Virus record (IMG/VR): IMGVR_UViG_3300022413_000184
Coordinates: 1 to 23,093 of that record
Origin: a virus
Length of the DNA stretch: 23,093 nucleotides
Direction: 5' to 3' (one strand)
Below, piece by piece: positions 1-8,139 of the stretch. Made by a program: the position numbers and the translations under genes. The notes beneath the pieces were generated by a model, which did no database searches, was not told the DNA's origin, and saw only the letters and a list, made by a program, of their open reading frames with translations. How positions within the stretch are numbered: the first letter of the stretch is position 1; every line of letters starts with the position of its first letter.

Positions 1-23
1 TCTTCTTCTTTTTGCTTAGGCAT
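1..23 (-). CDS. Start of a further gene, cut by the window edge
   Basis: The ATG at 23 opens MPKQKEE, only seven codons inside the window. It begins three bases after the adaptor stop, and TGGAGT lies about six bases upstream, so a coupled gene is likely. Nothing can be said about its product except a charged N-terminus. In a short-tailed phage this place could hold another connector or internal protein. Confidence 0.5.
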
Positions 24-26
24 ACA

Positions 27-1043
27 TTACTCCATACGATCAAACGCATTATTTACATCAAACCGACTTGTATAATTATATGGCGCTTCGGCATGATGCG
101 TGTAATGTGATTGTCGTGGCTCAATGCGTAATCGCTGGTCGCCCACCGACACGTCATTCACGATACGTTGCATAACGCTAATGTAATCTTGCAAAGCCTG
201 CTGTGCGCGAACATCATCTTTATGTTCGTAAAAGATTTTTAAGGCGTAATAATACAAGGCGTGACGATAGCGAAACGGAACAATCGGCTCATCACTATCA
301 AGGGTAAATTCTGTATGGAAGACGCCATTGCCGCAACACACTAAATTGGTTGTAATATACGTATACGGAATGTTGTACACAGCATCAGGCGGTGGCGTAA
401 AGACTATGCGCGGTCGCAGTTCTGGCTCTCCTACATTACCACTCGGCCCCAATTCAATTTGCGTTACCGCACGTGGTCTACCCGTTACCGAATTGCGTGG
501 AAATTTTCGTCGTAATTGTCGCCGGTCAACGAATTGAATCTCACGGTTATCATCGAAGAATTGCATATCAACGGGACGCAAATAATCTGATGCTGGTGTG
601 TATTCATCCTTAAACGCTTTATAGGTTCCGCCGGTTGTCGTTCCTATGTATGTGCTATCAAGGACAATATTGGTATCATCCGTAACGCTTGCAACGCGAT
701 ACACGACATCTTCCCCCGCTAAAACAATCTTATCCCCCGCTTCCACATTGTTCGCCCCATAGGTTCCGGCGGTGTCCCATAACGTCCCCACGCCAGAGAG
801 AGCCGTTGTCCCAGGTGAAATAATAACAGTCCCGGTAGTATATGGAGCTTTCAAAGTAAGATTGGCGCTTCGCTCTGCCCAATAAAATTGATAGTCTTGC
901 CCTAAATGCATATCTTGAAGGGCAATATTTACAGCACGTTTCGCTTGCGACACCGTTGACGCTTGCGTCGTCTGCGAACGAACGGCATTCAACACCCCGG
1001 TATAAAGATCTTGAAATGTAGTAAATTGCCCCGTTACGCTCAT
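27..1043 (-). CDS. Head-tail adaptor-like protein (338 aa)
   Basis: The N-terminus (FTTFQDLYTGVLNAVRSQ, TVSQAKRAVNIALQDMHLG, FYWAERSANLTLKAP) has the helical pattern of adaptor or tail-tubular-A-like proteins that sit on the portal. Residues about 68-145 are an inserted beta domain (YTTGTVIISPGTTALSGVGT, GDKIVLAGEDVVYRVASVTD, DDTNIVLDSTYIG). The C-terminal part is again helical (HALYYYALKIFYEHKDDVRA, LQDYISVMQRIV). A connector gene is normally near the portal. Here it is at the end of the fibre module. Recognised by pattern, so the assignment is probable rather than certain. Confidence 0.68.
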   Translation of the reverse strand: MSVTGQFTTFQDLYTGVLNAVRSQTTQASTVSQAKRAVNIALQDMHLGQDYQFYWAERSANLTLKAPYTTGTVIISPGTTALSGVGTLWDTAGTYGANNVEAGDKIVLAGEDVVYRVASVTDDTNIVLDSTYIGTTTGGTYKAFKDEYTPASDYLRPVDMQFFDDNREIQFVDRRQLRRKFPRNSVTGRPRAVTQIELGPSGNVGEPELRPRIVFTPPPDAVYNIPYTYITTNLVCCGNGVFHTEFTLDSDEPIVPFRYRHALYYYALKIFYEHKDDVRAQQALQDYISVMQRIVNDVSVGDQRLRIEPRQSHYTHHAEAPYNYTSRFDVNNAFDRME

Positions 1044-2047
1044 GTCCCCACCATTGCCGCATCTCGTATTGCGGCATCACTGTAATATCCTGATGCTCGG
1101 TAAATATTCGCAATGGCTCTCGGGTTCGTTCCAGTTAATTCCACATAACATCCATGCGTAACTTCGACTGGCACCCCTGCTGGGTCAACAGGCGTCTCAT
1201 CGGCATTCAAATTCCGAAGTTCTAACTTCATTGACGCATTCGTCGTATCCGCTCGATCTGTATCCCATATTCGCAAAATATTATCAGCGGCCCCACCTGA
1301 CAATAAACTGACATTATCGATAATGCCATGTCCGACAAAAAGATGCCGCGTTCCCTCGATTAACGCTTGCTTTTCAAATCGCTTCCCTCCTCGCCCAATC
1401 CGCGCTCCATTTTTATGCCCAACAATCGCATCAAATAGCACACGGCCTTTTGTCGTTCCAGCATCTTGTAGATCGACGCCAACCACCCCACTAGTAATGT
1501 TGGCATTCGTTAATGACCCCACTTGCGTAAAGGCACTATTATCAAGCCACCCGTCTAGTGTGCCTGCGGCCCCTCCGGCTGGATTAAAATACACTTCAAT
1601 ATCATGCCATTCACCAAGAGTCAGGCTTTTCCAAGACGATCCCGATGTCGCTCCCAACCCTAAACGATACCCATTGGCCGTCGTGTAATTTACAAAAACG
1701 CCAGCCTCTAATGTATTGGTAGAACTCCAAAACTGTAAAATGGCGAACTCATCGGTGGTAGCCATCGTCAAGTCTTTTGAAATCCACAACTTCAACCGAA
1801 GATAGATTTCATCTGTTCCTGCCGTAAGATCCCACGCCCCTGTTTCTTGGACAATCGCTTGGTTCGTCGATGGCGCTAAATCGACTCGCATGCAATAAGC
1901 GCCACGATATGGGGCTGGAAGCCCAGGATGCCGAGCTAACTCTGTATAATGTGGGAAATCTAATTTGGACCCAGTATCAGTTTCCGCATCAAAGTGGCCG
2001 AGCGTTCCGTCTTCAAAAGATGCCATTGTGGTATAAGGGAATGCCAT
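1040..2047 (-). CDS. Jelly-roll (LamG/lyase-like) virion protein (335 aa)
   Basis: The start at 2047 follows AAGGAGA by five bases. Residues 1-215 form a concanavalin-like sandwich (MASFEDGTLGHFDAETD, YRGAYCMRVDLAP, EIYLRLKLWISKDLTMATTD, WHDIEVYFNPAGGAAGTLDG, GRVLFDAIVGHKNGARIG). The C-terminal third (HLFVGHGIIDNVSLLSGGAA, then TDRADTTNASMKLE, HGCYVELTGTNPRAIANIYR) is a separate beta domain. Such proteins are taken for carbohydrate-binding fibre or tip proteins. A lyase site is not visible. The stop overlaps the adaptor gene as ATGA. It is distinct in sequence from the 242-aa jelly-roll protein. Confidence 0.72.
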   Translation of the reverse strand: MAFPYTTMASFEDGTLGHFDAETDTGSKLDFPHYTELARHPGLPAPYRGAYCMRVDLAPSTNQAIVQETGAWDLTAGTDEIYLRLKLWISKDLTMATTDEFAILQFWSSTNTLEAGVFVNYTTANGYRLGLGATSGSSWKSLTLGEWHDIEVYFNPAGGAAGTLDGWLDNSAFTQVGSLTNANITSGVVGVDLQDAGTTKGRVLFDAIVGHKNGARIGRGGKRFEKQALIEGTRHLFVGHGIIDNVSLLSGGAADNILRIWDTDRADTTNASMKLELRNLNADETPVDPAGVPVEVTHGCYVELTGTNPRAIANIYRASGYYSDAAIRDAAMVGT

Positions 2048-2094
2048 AAGACTCTCCTTGTTTTATAGTGATGTCTACTATATTAGGATCTCTG

Positions 2095-2340
2095 TCATCC
2101 GCAAAATCCTAATCGTTTCCTTACTAATAATCGCTTTTTCCGAATCACCGCAGGAGAACTCACGGGATACACTACGTCTTCCTCTTCTTCTCCGCCATCT
2201 AATATAATCCCTGCATACAAAAACAGTAATTGTGATCGGTCATCATCATCAACTGACCCATCAACTTCAAACAAGATGGACGCAGGCACACGACCAAAGC
2301 CCATCATCGAATATCGTTTTGCGGCGGTATCAATCGCCAT
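2095..2340 (-). CDS. Small companion protein of the fibre gene (81 aa)
   Basis: Starts by TAATG overlap with the fibre gene. The N-terminus (MAIDTAAKRYSMMGFGRVPA, then DGSVDDDDRSQLLFLYAGI) matches a short protein family I recall right after large fibre genes in many environmental phages. The DGxxDxxDRxxLLxLYxGI part is the recognisable signature. The acidic run (GGEEEEDVV) and basic C-terminus (RKKRLLVRKRLGF) are plain in this copy. Function unknown; perhaps a fibre chaperone or connector. Confidence 0.7.
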   Translation of the reverse strand: MAIDTAAKRYSMMGFGRVPASILFEVDGSVDDDDRSQLLFLYAGIILDGGEEEEDVVYPVSSPAVIRKKRLLVRKRLGFCG

Positions 2341-5225
2341 TACGGCCCATCCGTCATTTCTCCGCGTGTCGCGGTTCCCGCACTGTCCGAAACTGTCGCA
2401 TCATGGTCAACGGTTGCCGCATCATCGTTAAATAGACTATACGTTGTCGCGGTTTGCGTGGCTTTATTCCGCCATGCTTTATATGTATACCCAATCTTAT
2501 CTTTTAGCGAAAGCGTCGCCCCTGGCGCACCTTTTGGCGGTTCGGGATACGTTGTTACCGTCAAGGCGTTATCAACCTCTGCATTAATTTGTGCAACATC
2601 AATCCTCGCGTCATCATTTAAGGTTAAATTTGTAATGCCTGAAGTAGTAAAGTTCCCACGAATAGCCACAGTACCGCCCGTACACGTTCCTTCTACCACT
2701 TGCCCATGTCCTTCAACCGATGCGGTGTCGGTTCCGGTATCGCCCATCGCCTCCAATTGGATTCCACCACTATAATGTCGGATATTCAAATTGGTGTCCC
2801 CAATCGCCGTCCCAAAGTCAAACGTTGGCGTCGAGATTCCTGCAACCCCAGAATGGCAATGGTCAAAAAATATATCCCCCGCTTCCACCATTGTCTGTGT
2901 GCCTTGGATCGAACAAAACAGAACATGAGTCCCCTTAATATGACTACAGACATTAAGGAAACAATGCTCAAAGACTTGCGTGGTGCCGACACCTGATGCA
3001 ATCCCTGAAACCGTCGCCCCAATAAATTTTGACCCTACGATACTCTGTCCCCCGAGCGCCAATGTCCATCCATGGCCCTCAAGCACTTGGTTTGATTGCG
3101 TAGCCGCTAACGTAATCGTTGATCCTGGCAACACAACAAACCGACTAATGCCTAAAGAAGTTGCCAGGGTATTGGCATCCGCAATGGTGTTTACTGGGTT
3201 ACTGTCTGTTCCATTTTCATAATCTTCCGTCCCTGCCGAACCATTCACCGTATCAATGTAAACAGCCCCGCCAGCATAAGTGCCGTTTGTCCGTAATTGT
3301 CGCAGGAATTTGCCTGACGAATTCGCCACATTATGTGCGCCTGACGTAATCGATTCATCCCAAACGGCATCCACGGCACCCGCTGTTAATGCCATGGCAT
3401 CCCCAGCTTTCGATGGCGCATACGATGATTGCGTTGTCGCCAATGTCGCTCCATCGCTCCCGGTAATCGTGTCGAGGTCTGCTTGCGCCGTGGAAATAGG
3501 CGAGTCAAGATTGTTGCCGACAATATTCCCCGCTGTTCCTGCGCCGTATGCTCCAGGGAGTGCAGTGGCCCATGGGTCAGCCGCCCCGCCAGCATCATCA
3601 AGTTTCTTCCCTGCCGATCCTGCCGTTTGATGAGAGGTATCAACATCTTCGTCCCAAATGTTATCCACGGCGGTGGCCGTTATCCCGACATCATTGGTTA
3701 CGCTTGTCACCGTATCGACGGCTCCGCCGGTTGTGTTAATCGACGCTTCCGCCATCCGACTGCTAATTGTCGCATCAAGATTGGTTTTCAGCTTCAAGCC
3801 AATCGTTGAAGCGGTCACGATTGCCGACTCCAAGACATCCCAGACACTTAACGCAAGACTCGTTGAGAATGCCGTCAATGTTCGTGTCGCTGATGCCCAT
3901 ACTTTGTCGGCGCCCGCCTGTGTAATCCCAACATCATTTGTCACATTTGTCGCCGTAGTAATCGTCCCTGCGGTGATATTGGTTGGCGTCGCCAGCCCTG
4001 TTTGAATTTCCGTCACCGCTCCCGCCGATAATCCAGTGTTCGTAATCCAATCCGTTGGCATCGTGGGGAGATTCGTGAGGTTCGTCGCGGTATCGACAGC
4101 TCCGCCGGTAGTACTGATGGAGGCTTCCGCCATCCGACTGCTGACTGTTCCGTCAAGATTATTACCCACGATATTCCCGGCGGTTCCGGCCCCATACGCG
4201 CCAGGCAATGCCGTCGCCCATGGATCGGCAGCCCCGCCAGCATCATCAAGTTTTTTGCCTGCCGTTCCTGCTGTTTGGTGTGAGGCGTCAACATCTTCAT
4301 CCCAAATATTATCGACGGCAGTGGCGGTGATCCCCACATCGTTTGTGACGCTCGTCACGGTATCGACCGCGCCGCCCGTTGTATTGATAGAAGCCTCCGC
4401 CATGCGGCTAGAAACAGTCGCATCAAGATTCGTTTTCAGTTTTATTCCAATAGTTGAGGCCGTAACAATCGCTGACTCCAAAACATCCCAAACCGATAGC
4501 GCCAAACTGGTTGAAAATGCCGTCAAGGTACGCGTGGCAGACGACCACACCTTATCGGCTCCCGCCTGTGTAATCCCAACATCGTTCGTGACATTCGTCG
4601 CGGTTGTGATTGTCCCGGCGGTGATATTAGTTGGCGTTGCTAGCCCTGACTGAATCTCCGATACCGCCCCTGCCGACATACCCGCCGCCGTCACCCAATC
4701 CGTTGGCATTGTTGGAAGATTCGTAAGATTCGTTACCGTAGCAATAGTTGGGATTGCCGATAGCCCTGCACCATTGGCCCCAATTCTTGCGAAACTATCG
4801 CCTGTTTGGGCCGTATGACCTGTCAATGTCGTGACGGTCGGAATCACCGCGCCAGTATGTGTTGCGGCGGCTAATGTCACCGCCCCTGACGCATTAAAGC
4901 CATTGGCTGATGCGCCATATAATGCATCATACGTCGCTTCTTCCATCACTTGAAATTCATGACGTACCGGCAACGCATTGGCACTGGCTGCAACCGTTAG
5001 CACTAATTGCCCAACCGTATTCGTGTCGGTGGCATCTAATTCGCAATTATAATACCCGTCGGCATCATGCGTTGGCGTCGTCACATCATTTTTGGCGGCT
5101 AATGTTTGCCCATTCTTCGATAGCTTAACCGAAGGACTTTCACCAGACTCCGCCGCCGCCCCATCACTAATATCTAAAAAAGGACCAATAAGAACATCGA
5201 CTGCGATTGATTGCTTTAAAATCAT
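2340..5225 (-). CDS. Large fibre/appendage protein with internal duplication and beta-helix
   Basis: A 961-aa protein. Residues 1-100 are a beta domain (SIAVDVLIGPFLD, YYNCELDATDTNTVGQLVL). Residues about 163-575 hold two copies of a 216-residue block (see repeat entries) containing TNLPTMPTDW, ASATRTLTAFSTSLALSVWD and AVDNIWDEDVD. The part from GGAVYIDTVNGSAGTEDYEN onward looks like a right-handed beta-helix (RFVVLPGSTITLAATQ, HVLFCSIQGTQTMVEAG, IRHYSGGIQLEAMGDTG), typical of fibres that contact or cut host glycans. The end (YTYKAWRNKATQTATTY, ATRGEMTDGP) is a small beta tip. No catalytic site is evident. The ribosome binding site is weak (AAGG). Its stop overlaps the next start as TAATG. 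Confidence 0.85.
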   Translation of the reverse strand: MILKQSIAVDVLIGPFLDISDGAAAESGESPSVKLSKNGQTLAAKNDVTTPTHDADGYYNCELDATDTNTVGQLVLTVAASANALPVRHEFQVMEEATYDALYGASANGFNASGAVTLAAATHTGAVIPTVTTLTGHTAQTGDSFARIGANGAGLSAIPTIATVTNLTNLPTMPTDWVTAAGMSAGAVSEIQSGLATPTNITAGTITTATNVTNDVGITQAGADKVWSSATRTLTAFSTSLALSVWDVLESAIVTASTIGIKLKTNLDATVSSRMAEASINTTGGAVDTVTSVTNDVGITATAVDNIWDEDVDASHQTAGTAGKKLDDAGGAADPWATALPGAYGAGTAGNIVGNNLDGTVSSRMAEASISTTGGAVDTATNLTNLPTMPTDWITNTGLSAGAVTEIQTGLATPTNITAGTITTATNVTNDVGITQAGADKVWASATRTLTAFSTSLALSVWDVLESAIVTASTIGLKLKTNLDATISSRMAEASINTTGGAVDTVTSVTNDVGITATAVDNIWDEDVDTSHQTAGSAGKKLDDAGGAADPWATALPGAYGAGTAGNIVGNNLDSPISTAQADLDTITGSDGATLATTQSSYAPSKAGDAMALTAGAVDAVWDESITSGAHNVANSSGKFLRQLRTNGTYAGGAVYIDTVNGSAGTEDYENGTDSNPVNTIADANTLATSLGISRFVVLPGSTITLAATQSNQVLEGHGWTLALGGQSIVGSKFIGATVSGIASGVGTTQVFEHCFLNVCSHIKGTHVLFCSIQGTQTMVEAGDIFFDHCHSGVAGISTPTFDFGTAIGDTNLNIRHYSGGIQLEAMGDTGTDTASVEGHGQVVEGTCTGGTVAIRGNFTTSGITNLTLNDDARIDVAQINAEVDNALTVTTYPEPPKGAPGATLSLKDKIGYTYKAWRNKATQTATTYSLFNDDAATVDHDATVSDSAGTATRGEMTDGP
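3505..4092 (-). repeat. Internal repeat copy 2 (588 bp, lacks last 60 bp)
   Basis: The second copy, beginning at NLTNLPTMPTDWITNTGLSA and ending at NIVGNNLD, after which the sequence moves to non-repeated SPISTAQADLD. Protein identity to copy 1 is very high. Over about 155 residues I count roughly six differences, such as VWSS/VWAS, GIKL/GLKL and ATVSS/ATISS. In a 100-base stretch (3913-4012 against 4561-4660), 15 bases differ, almost all at synonymous positions. Confidence 0.88.
4093..4740 (-). repeat. Internal repeat copy 1 (648 bp) in the 961-aa fibre gene
   Basis: The first copy in coding order of a 216-residue block, beginning near NLTNLPTMPTDWVTAAGMSA and running through NIVGNNLD to a short extra segment (TVSSRMAEASISTTGGAVDT). 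Landmarks shared with the second copy (CGTTGGCA at 4701 and 4053 on the plus strand, TCAAGATT at 4153 and 3505) are exactly 648 bases apart. The frame is kept. A shorter element, SSRMAEASI-x-TTGGAVDT, occurs both inside and at the end of this copy. Confidence 0.9.
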
Positions 5226-5227
5226 TA

Positions 5228-5788
5228 CTACAGCGCCTTATTATGATGTCGTTGGTGATACACAAATAAAGGAACCGCCCCACCCTCTGGGTCGGTAAAC
5301 GGTGTATGCACTTCAGATAAAGCCGTCCCGGTATCCCAGATAGGACCTTTAGCACCTCCATGGGGCGCGTTGTTTGTGATGGTATACCGTAATGCTAATC
5401 GGTCACTTGATACCCACGTCCCTAATGAGGGATTCGTCACATTAAAAGACAATGATCCCGTTGACGCAGAACTTTGGGCACCCTCCGTAGAATTAATTGG
5501 TCCGTTTTGAATCGTCCCGCTACTATTGACGCGATACCAATCAACGGTAATCGTCGTGTTCGCCGTTGAGGTGCTGACTTCAACTTCACACGTAAACGTA
5601 CCAGTGCTTGTCCGCGTCACTCCGGTATCCTCATTTTCCTCATAGAAGCCATCGTTAGTCCCGCCCCCCGATGACGCCGTGGCTGTGTCTGTGGCATCCG
5701 CTGGATCGGTGGCTGCAATTTGATGGGTGAATGCCGTCCCCAAAGAATGCGTCCCATTGGCATTATGAATGAAGTACGTTTTCGCCAT
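5228..5788 (-). CDS. Beta-sandwich appendage protein (186 aa)
   Basis: I chose the ATG at 5788 (MAKTYFIHNANG). The longer reading begins at TTG and adds only four residues. The protein is Thr/Ser/Gly-rich with clear alternating strands (TFTCEVEVSTSTANTTITVD, GSLSFNVTNPSLGTWVSSDR, LALRYTITNNAPHGG), a jelly-roll or Ig-like sandwich. It lies between the small proteins and the 961-aa fibre gene, three bases from the latter. A virion surface or fibre-associated role is inferred. Confidence 0.65.
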   Translation of the reverse strand: MAKTYFIHNANGTHSLGTAFTHQIAATDPADATDTATASSGGGTNDGFYEENEDTGVTRTSTGTFTCEVEVSTSTANTTITVDWYRVNSSGTIQNGPINSTEGAQSSASTGSLSFNVTNPSLGTWVSSDRLALRYTITNNAPHGGAKGPIWDTGTALSEVHTPFTDPEGGAVPLFVYHQRHHNKAL

Positions 5789-6098
5789 CCCACCACCCAA
5801 GTTTTATTTCATTATGCTGTAAATCAGGAAGATAGACACATTGCCGTTCTTCCTGCTTTCCGCTTGGGAACGTGATGATTTCCGTAATCATATTAGGATC
5901 GTACTTTACCCCGGTCTGCCCAGCGACCCAATTCAATTCTTCACGATACAACCAATACAATGACGCCCCATGAAATACGTTACGATAGCGTCCATGAATT
6001 AATGTGATTTCTTGTACACCGTCACTTCGCATGGTTGCCCAATCTTCAGCGTCACCGCTGACTGTTGTGTGATCTTCATAAAGAATCTCAACATTCAT
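5763..6098 (-). CDS. Hypothetical 111-aa protein
   Basis: A compact alpha/beta protein (MNVEILYEDHTTVSGDAEDW, QEITLIHGRYRNVFHGASLY, WLYREELNWVAGQ). It is rich in Trp and Tyr. The N-terminus may be a small beta domain and the C-terminus (EERQCVYLPDLQHNEIKLGW) another strand pair. The start is given by ATGA coupling. It overlaps the next gene by 26 bases. Not recognised; the position suggests an appendage accessory. Confidence 0.65.
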   Translation of the reverse strand: MNVEILYEDHTTVSGDAEDWATMRSDGVQEITLIHGRYRNVFHGASLYWLYREELNWVAGQTGVKYDPNMITEIITFPSGKQEERQCVYLPDLQHNEIKLGWWDGENVLHS

Positions 6099-6283
6099 TG
6101 CCGTTCCTTTTTACGCCGATGCGTTGGCCTATTGGGGCGCTTAAGACTATGTTGCCGAAGAATCGCTGCCATGCCTGTACGGGTTATCGTGGTCGGCTCT
6201 GCGCTGCCAAATCCTAATGTTGGGATAAACCCAACAGAGCCAGGTGAGAACCCAATTCCACGACCAATAAGATGCTTAATCAT
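6095..6283 (-). CDS. Small Gly-rich structural-operon protein (62 aa)
   Basis: The ATG directly follows the preceding stop codon, so translation is coupled. The opening (MIKHLIGRGIGFSPGSVGFI, then PTLGFG) resembles a short protein family I recall from fibre regions of environmental phages. The C-terminus is basic (RPNRPTHRRKKERQ). No function is known to me. The stop overlaps the next gene as ATGA. Confidence 0.65.
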   Translation of the reverse strand: MIKHLIGRGIGFSPGSVGFIPTLGFGSAEPTTITRTGMAAILRQHSLKRPNRPTHRRKKERQ

Positions 6284-7210
6284 TTAGGCATTCCTTGTCC
6301 GTGACGTGGGAGATGTATCGCTATCCAATAAAAAGGTCATGCTTTGCGTTGTTCCGTCAAGTTTTTTGCAAGACATCGTGGTCCCGCTAATCGCAAATTG
6401 TGCCAGCGCAGACCAGAGCATATATTGCATTTGTGCGACGGTTGGTTGTGAGCCGTCTGTGGCATACGATTCCGTTATTTGCCGAGCGAGCAAAGCATCA
6501 GCAATCGCGTTCGCTCCGCCTGTTGATATTGCAGCGGCATCGATACTATCTGTTCCTGTCGATAAGGCGTTCGCATCCAATTGATTCGCAACGGTAAACG
6601 CCATTTGATCTGTCACGGCTTTAATCGCCGTCGTATCAACAAGCGCCAACGCCGCATCTGTTGCCGTCCCATCCGTCACGACATACAAACTACTCAAGGC
6701 GTCCGTCGCTGGCGTAAAGCTTGACCAATCCCCCGCCGCATTGGCTATCTTGGCAACAATAGAATTATCGACCGGATCATCCGCGTCAGCCACCGCAACT
6801 AAATGGTCAAGTTTCTGCGCGACCAAGGCATCATTGCACTCTGATTCAACTTCAGCATCCCACGATGCATTCCATGGAACCGCCGTTAACCCTGCCCCTG
6901 CAACACCTAAATCAACCTCATCACGCAAGTCAAATAAAAAAGCAGTATCCGCTCCATTCGTTGACACCATCTTAATAATCACTTGGTCATGGTTCATCTC
7001 TGCTGCAGATAACGTCACTTCATAAACGCCTGTCGAAGAAATCTCTACCACGGTGTCTACAATGGGCAAAGAAGTCCAGGCTCCAGCCCCATCTTTATAA
7101 TACCCAGTATCCAGCACCGTCTCCCCAGATTTAAAGGATTCGGGAGACGTTGTATCAACCATTGGAAAAGCTAAATAATACGCAGTATTTTTTTTGTGTG
7201 TAATTTGCAT
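6284..7210 (-). CDS. Modular fibre protein with Ig-like N-terminus (308 aa)
   Basis: The start at 7210 follows AAGGGGAC. Residues 1-100 form a beta domain (TAYYLAFPMVDTTSPESF, GVYEVTLSAAEMNHDQVI, FLFDLRDEVDLGVAGAGLTA). It is followed by a helix/strand region with PWNASWDAEVESECNDAL, a recurrent motif in environmental phage fibre genes. The end (MQYMLWSALAQFAISGTTMS, then TFLLDSDTSPTSRTRNA) looks like the trimerising C-terminus of such proteins. Probably part of the host-contact apparatus. A related N-terminal fold appears in the 406- and 206-aa proteins. Confidence 0.72.
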   Translation of the reverse strand: MQITHKKNTAYYLAFPMVDTTSPESFKSGETVLDTGYYKDGAGAWTSLPIVDTVVEISSTGVYEVTLSAAEMNHDQVIIKMVSTNGADTAFLFDLRDEVDLGVAGAGLTAVPWNASWDAEVESECNDALVAQKLDHLVAVADADDPVDNSIVAKIANAAGDWSSFTPATDALSSLYVVTDGTATDAALALVDTTAIKAVTDQMAFTVANQLDANALSTGTDSIDAAAISTGGANAIADALLARQITESYATDGSQPTVAQMQYMLWSALAQFAISGTTMSCKKLDGTTQSMTFLLDSDTSPTSRTRNA

Positions 7211-7513
7211 TTATGCTTGTCCCCTTGAAAGTCCACGCCGAAACCCTCGCGTAAAACCTCTCTCGTAATCCAAGACGGTTATTTCAGGGCTAATAGATGA
7301 AAACACCGCTGGACCAGGAATACCAAACAACCCTAATTTGTTTAAATCTGTAGGCCACTTAGGAATACCTGGATCGGGAGGAACAAGGCCACCCGGCATT
7401 CCAAATAACCCGAGTCCTAAGATTCTTAAATCTGTCGCTGGTTTTTCGACACCAAGGCCACCTGATTGCTTGCTGATGGGAAGACCGAATGGGCCAAGGC
7501 GTGACAGACTCAT
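7211..7513 (-). CDS. Hypothetical Gly/Pro-rich 100-aa protein
   Basis: Starts by ATGA overlap with no clear ribosome binding site, so it is probably translated by coupling. The motif G-L/P-F-G-L/M/I-P occurs three times (GPFGLPIS, GLFGMPGG, GLFGIPGP). The C-terminus is rich in Arg and Gly (RGFTRGFRRGLSRG). It may be an extended, oligomer-associated peptide of the appendage. Not recognised as a named family. The next gene begins immediately after its stop codon. Confidence 0.65.
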   Translation of the reverse strand: MSLSRLGPFGLPISKQSGGLGVEKPATDLRILGLGLFGMPGGLVPPDPGIPKWPTDLNKLGLFGIPGPAVFSSISPEITVLDYERGFTRGFRRGLSRGQA

Positions 7514-8130
7514 AATGTAATAAACGCTTCACCATTTGAAGGAACAGTAGGCATAAGACTCGTCACAAAATGTTTAGTTGACGCTGTATACGAAACGATA
7601 CTCACCATTGTACTTTGTAGATTCCCAGAACCGACCCACAAAACACTTTTCCCTGCATACGCATTATCTAATGATGATAATGTTCCATCAGCGCGAAATT
7701 CTGTTGTCGTGGGTGTAAAGAATGTATTGGTGACAGTGCCGTAATCCATCGATTGTTCTGCTTGCAACCGTGATGGATGAACAACATCATAAAAAAGATC
7801 AGCATCATATACATCCGTTACGACAACACTTACAAACACATGGCCTTGTGACGCCCAAACCGTATCGGGGATATCTAATGTATACAACCCTGGATGTTCG
7901 GTCGCGTCAACTTCAAACCACCTCAAGTCTGTGTGAGAGTCACTTACAGCGGTATGCGCCGCCGTTGGGTCAATAGCGTTAACTGACACCCCACGCCGAA
8001 ACCATGAAGCAGACACGGCGGTATAAGGGACGCCGGTAGCTGCTTGCCCTGCCGTTCCATATGTTGTCCCAACGTTACGCAGCTTAAATACGGCGCGTTC
8101 ATTACTATGATCTAACGGCACAGTAATCAT
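7510..8130 (-). CDS. Short modular fibre protein (206 aa)
   Basis: The start at 8130 follows AGGGGGC. The N-terminal half is an Ig-like domain of the same type as in the 406-aa neighbour (SASWFRRGVS, HPGLYTLDIPDTVWASQGHV, VVVTDVYDADLFYDV). The C-terminal half (AYAGKSVLWVGSG, VSIVSYTASTKHFVTS, VPSNGEAFITL) matches in pattern the end of the 406-aa protein. It lacks the long helical middle, so it reads as a shortened paralogue. Likely a virion appendage component. The stop overlaps the next start as ATGA. Confidence 0.72.
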   Translation of the reverse strand: MITVPLDHSNERAVFKLRNVGTTYGTAGQAATGVPYTAVSASWFRRGVSVNAIDPTAAHTAVSDSHTDLRWFEVDATEHPGLYTLDIPDTVWASQGHVFVSVVVTDVYDADLFYDVVHPSRLQAEQSMDYGTVTNTFFTPTTTEFRADGTLSSLDNAYAGKSVLWVGSGNLQSTMVSIVSYTASTKHFVTSLMPTVPSNGEAFITL

Positions 8131-8139
8131 GGCTGCCCC

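Noticed and set aside
2055-2085. AT-rich gap with TATAAA and a short inverted repeat (ATAGT...ACTAT) as promoter or terminator
   Set aside because: No convincing -35 element at the right distance, the stem is only five base pairs and there is no T-run. It is probably just the spacer before the ribosome binding site.
4036-4653. 205-codon open frame on the plus strand
   Set aside because: It is antisense to the duplicated fibre block and mirrors its repeats (Val/Ala/Pro/Ser-rich low complexity). It is open because of the codon pattern of the minus-strand gene.
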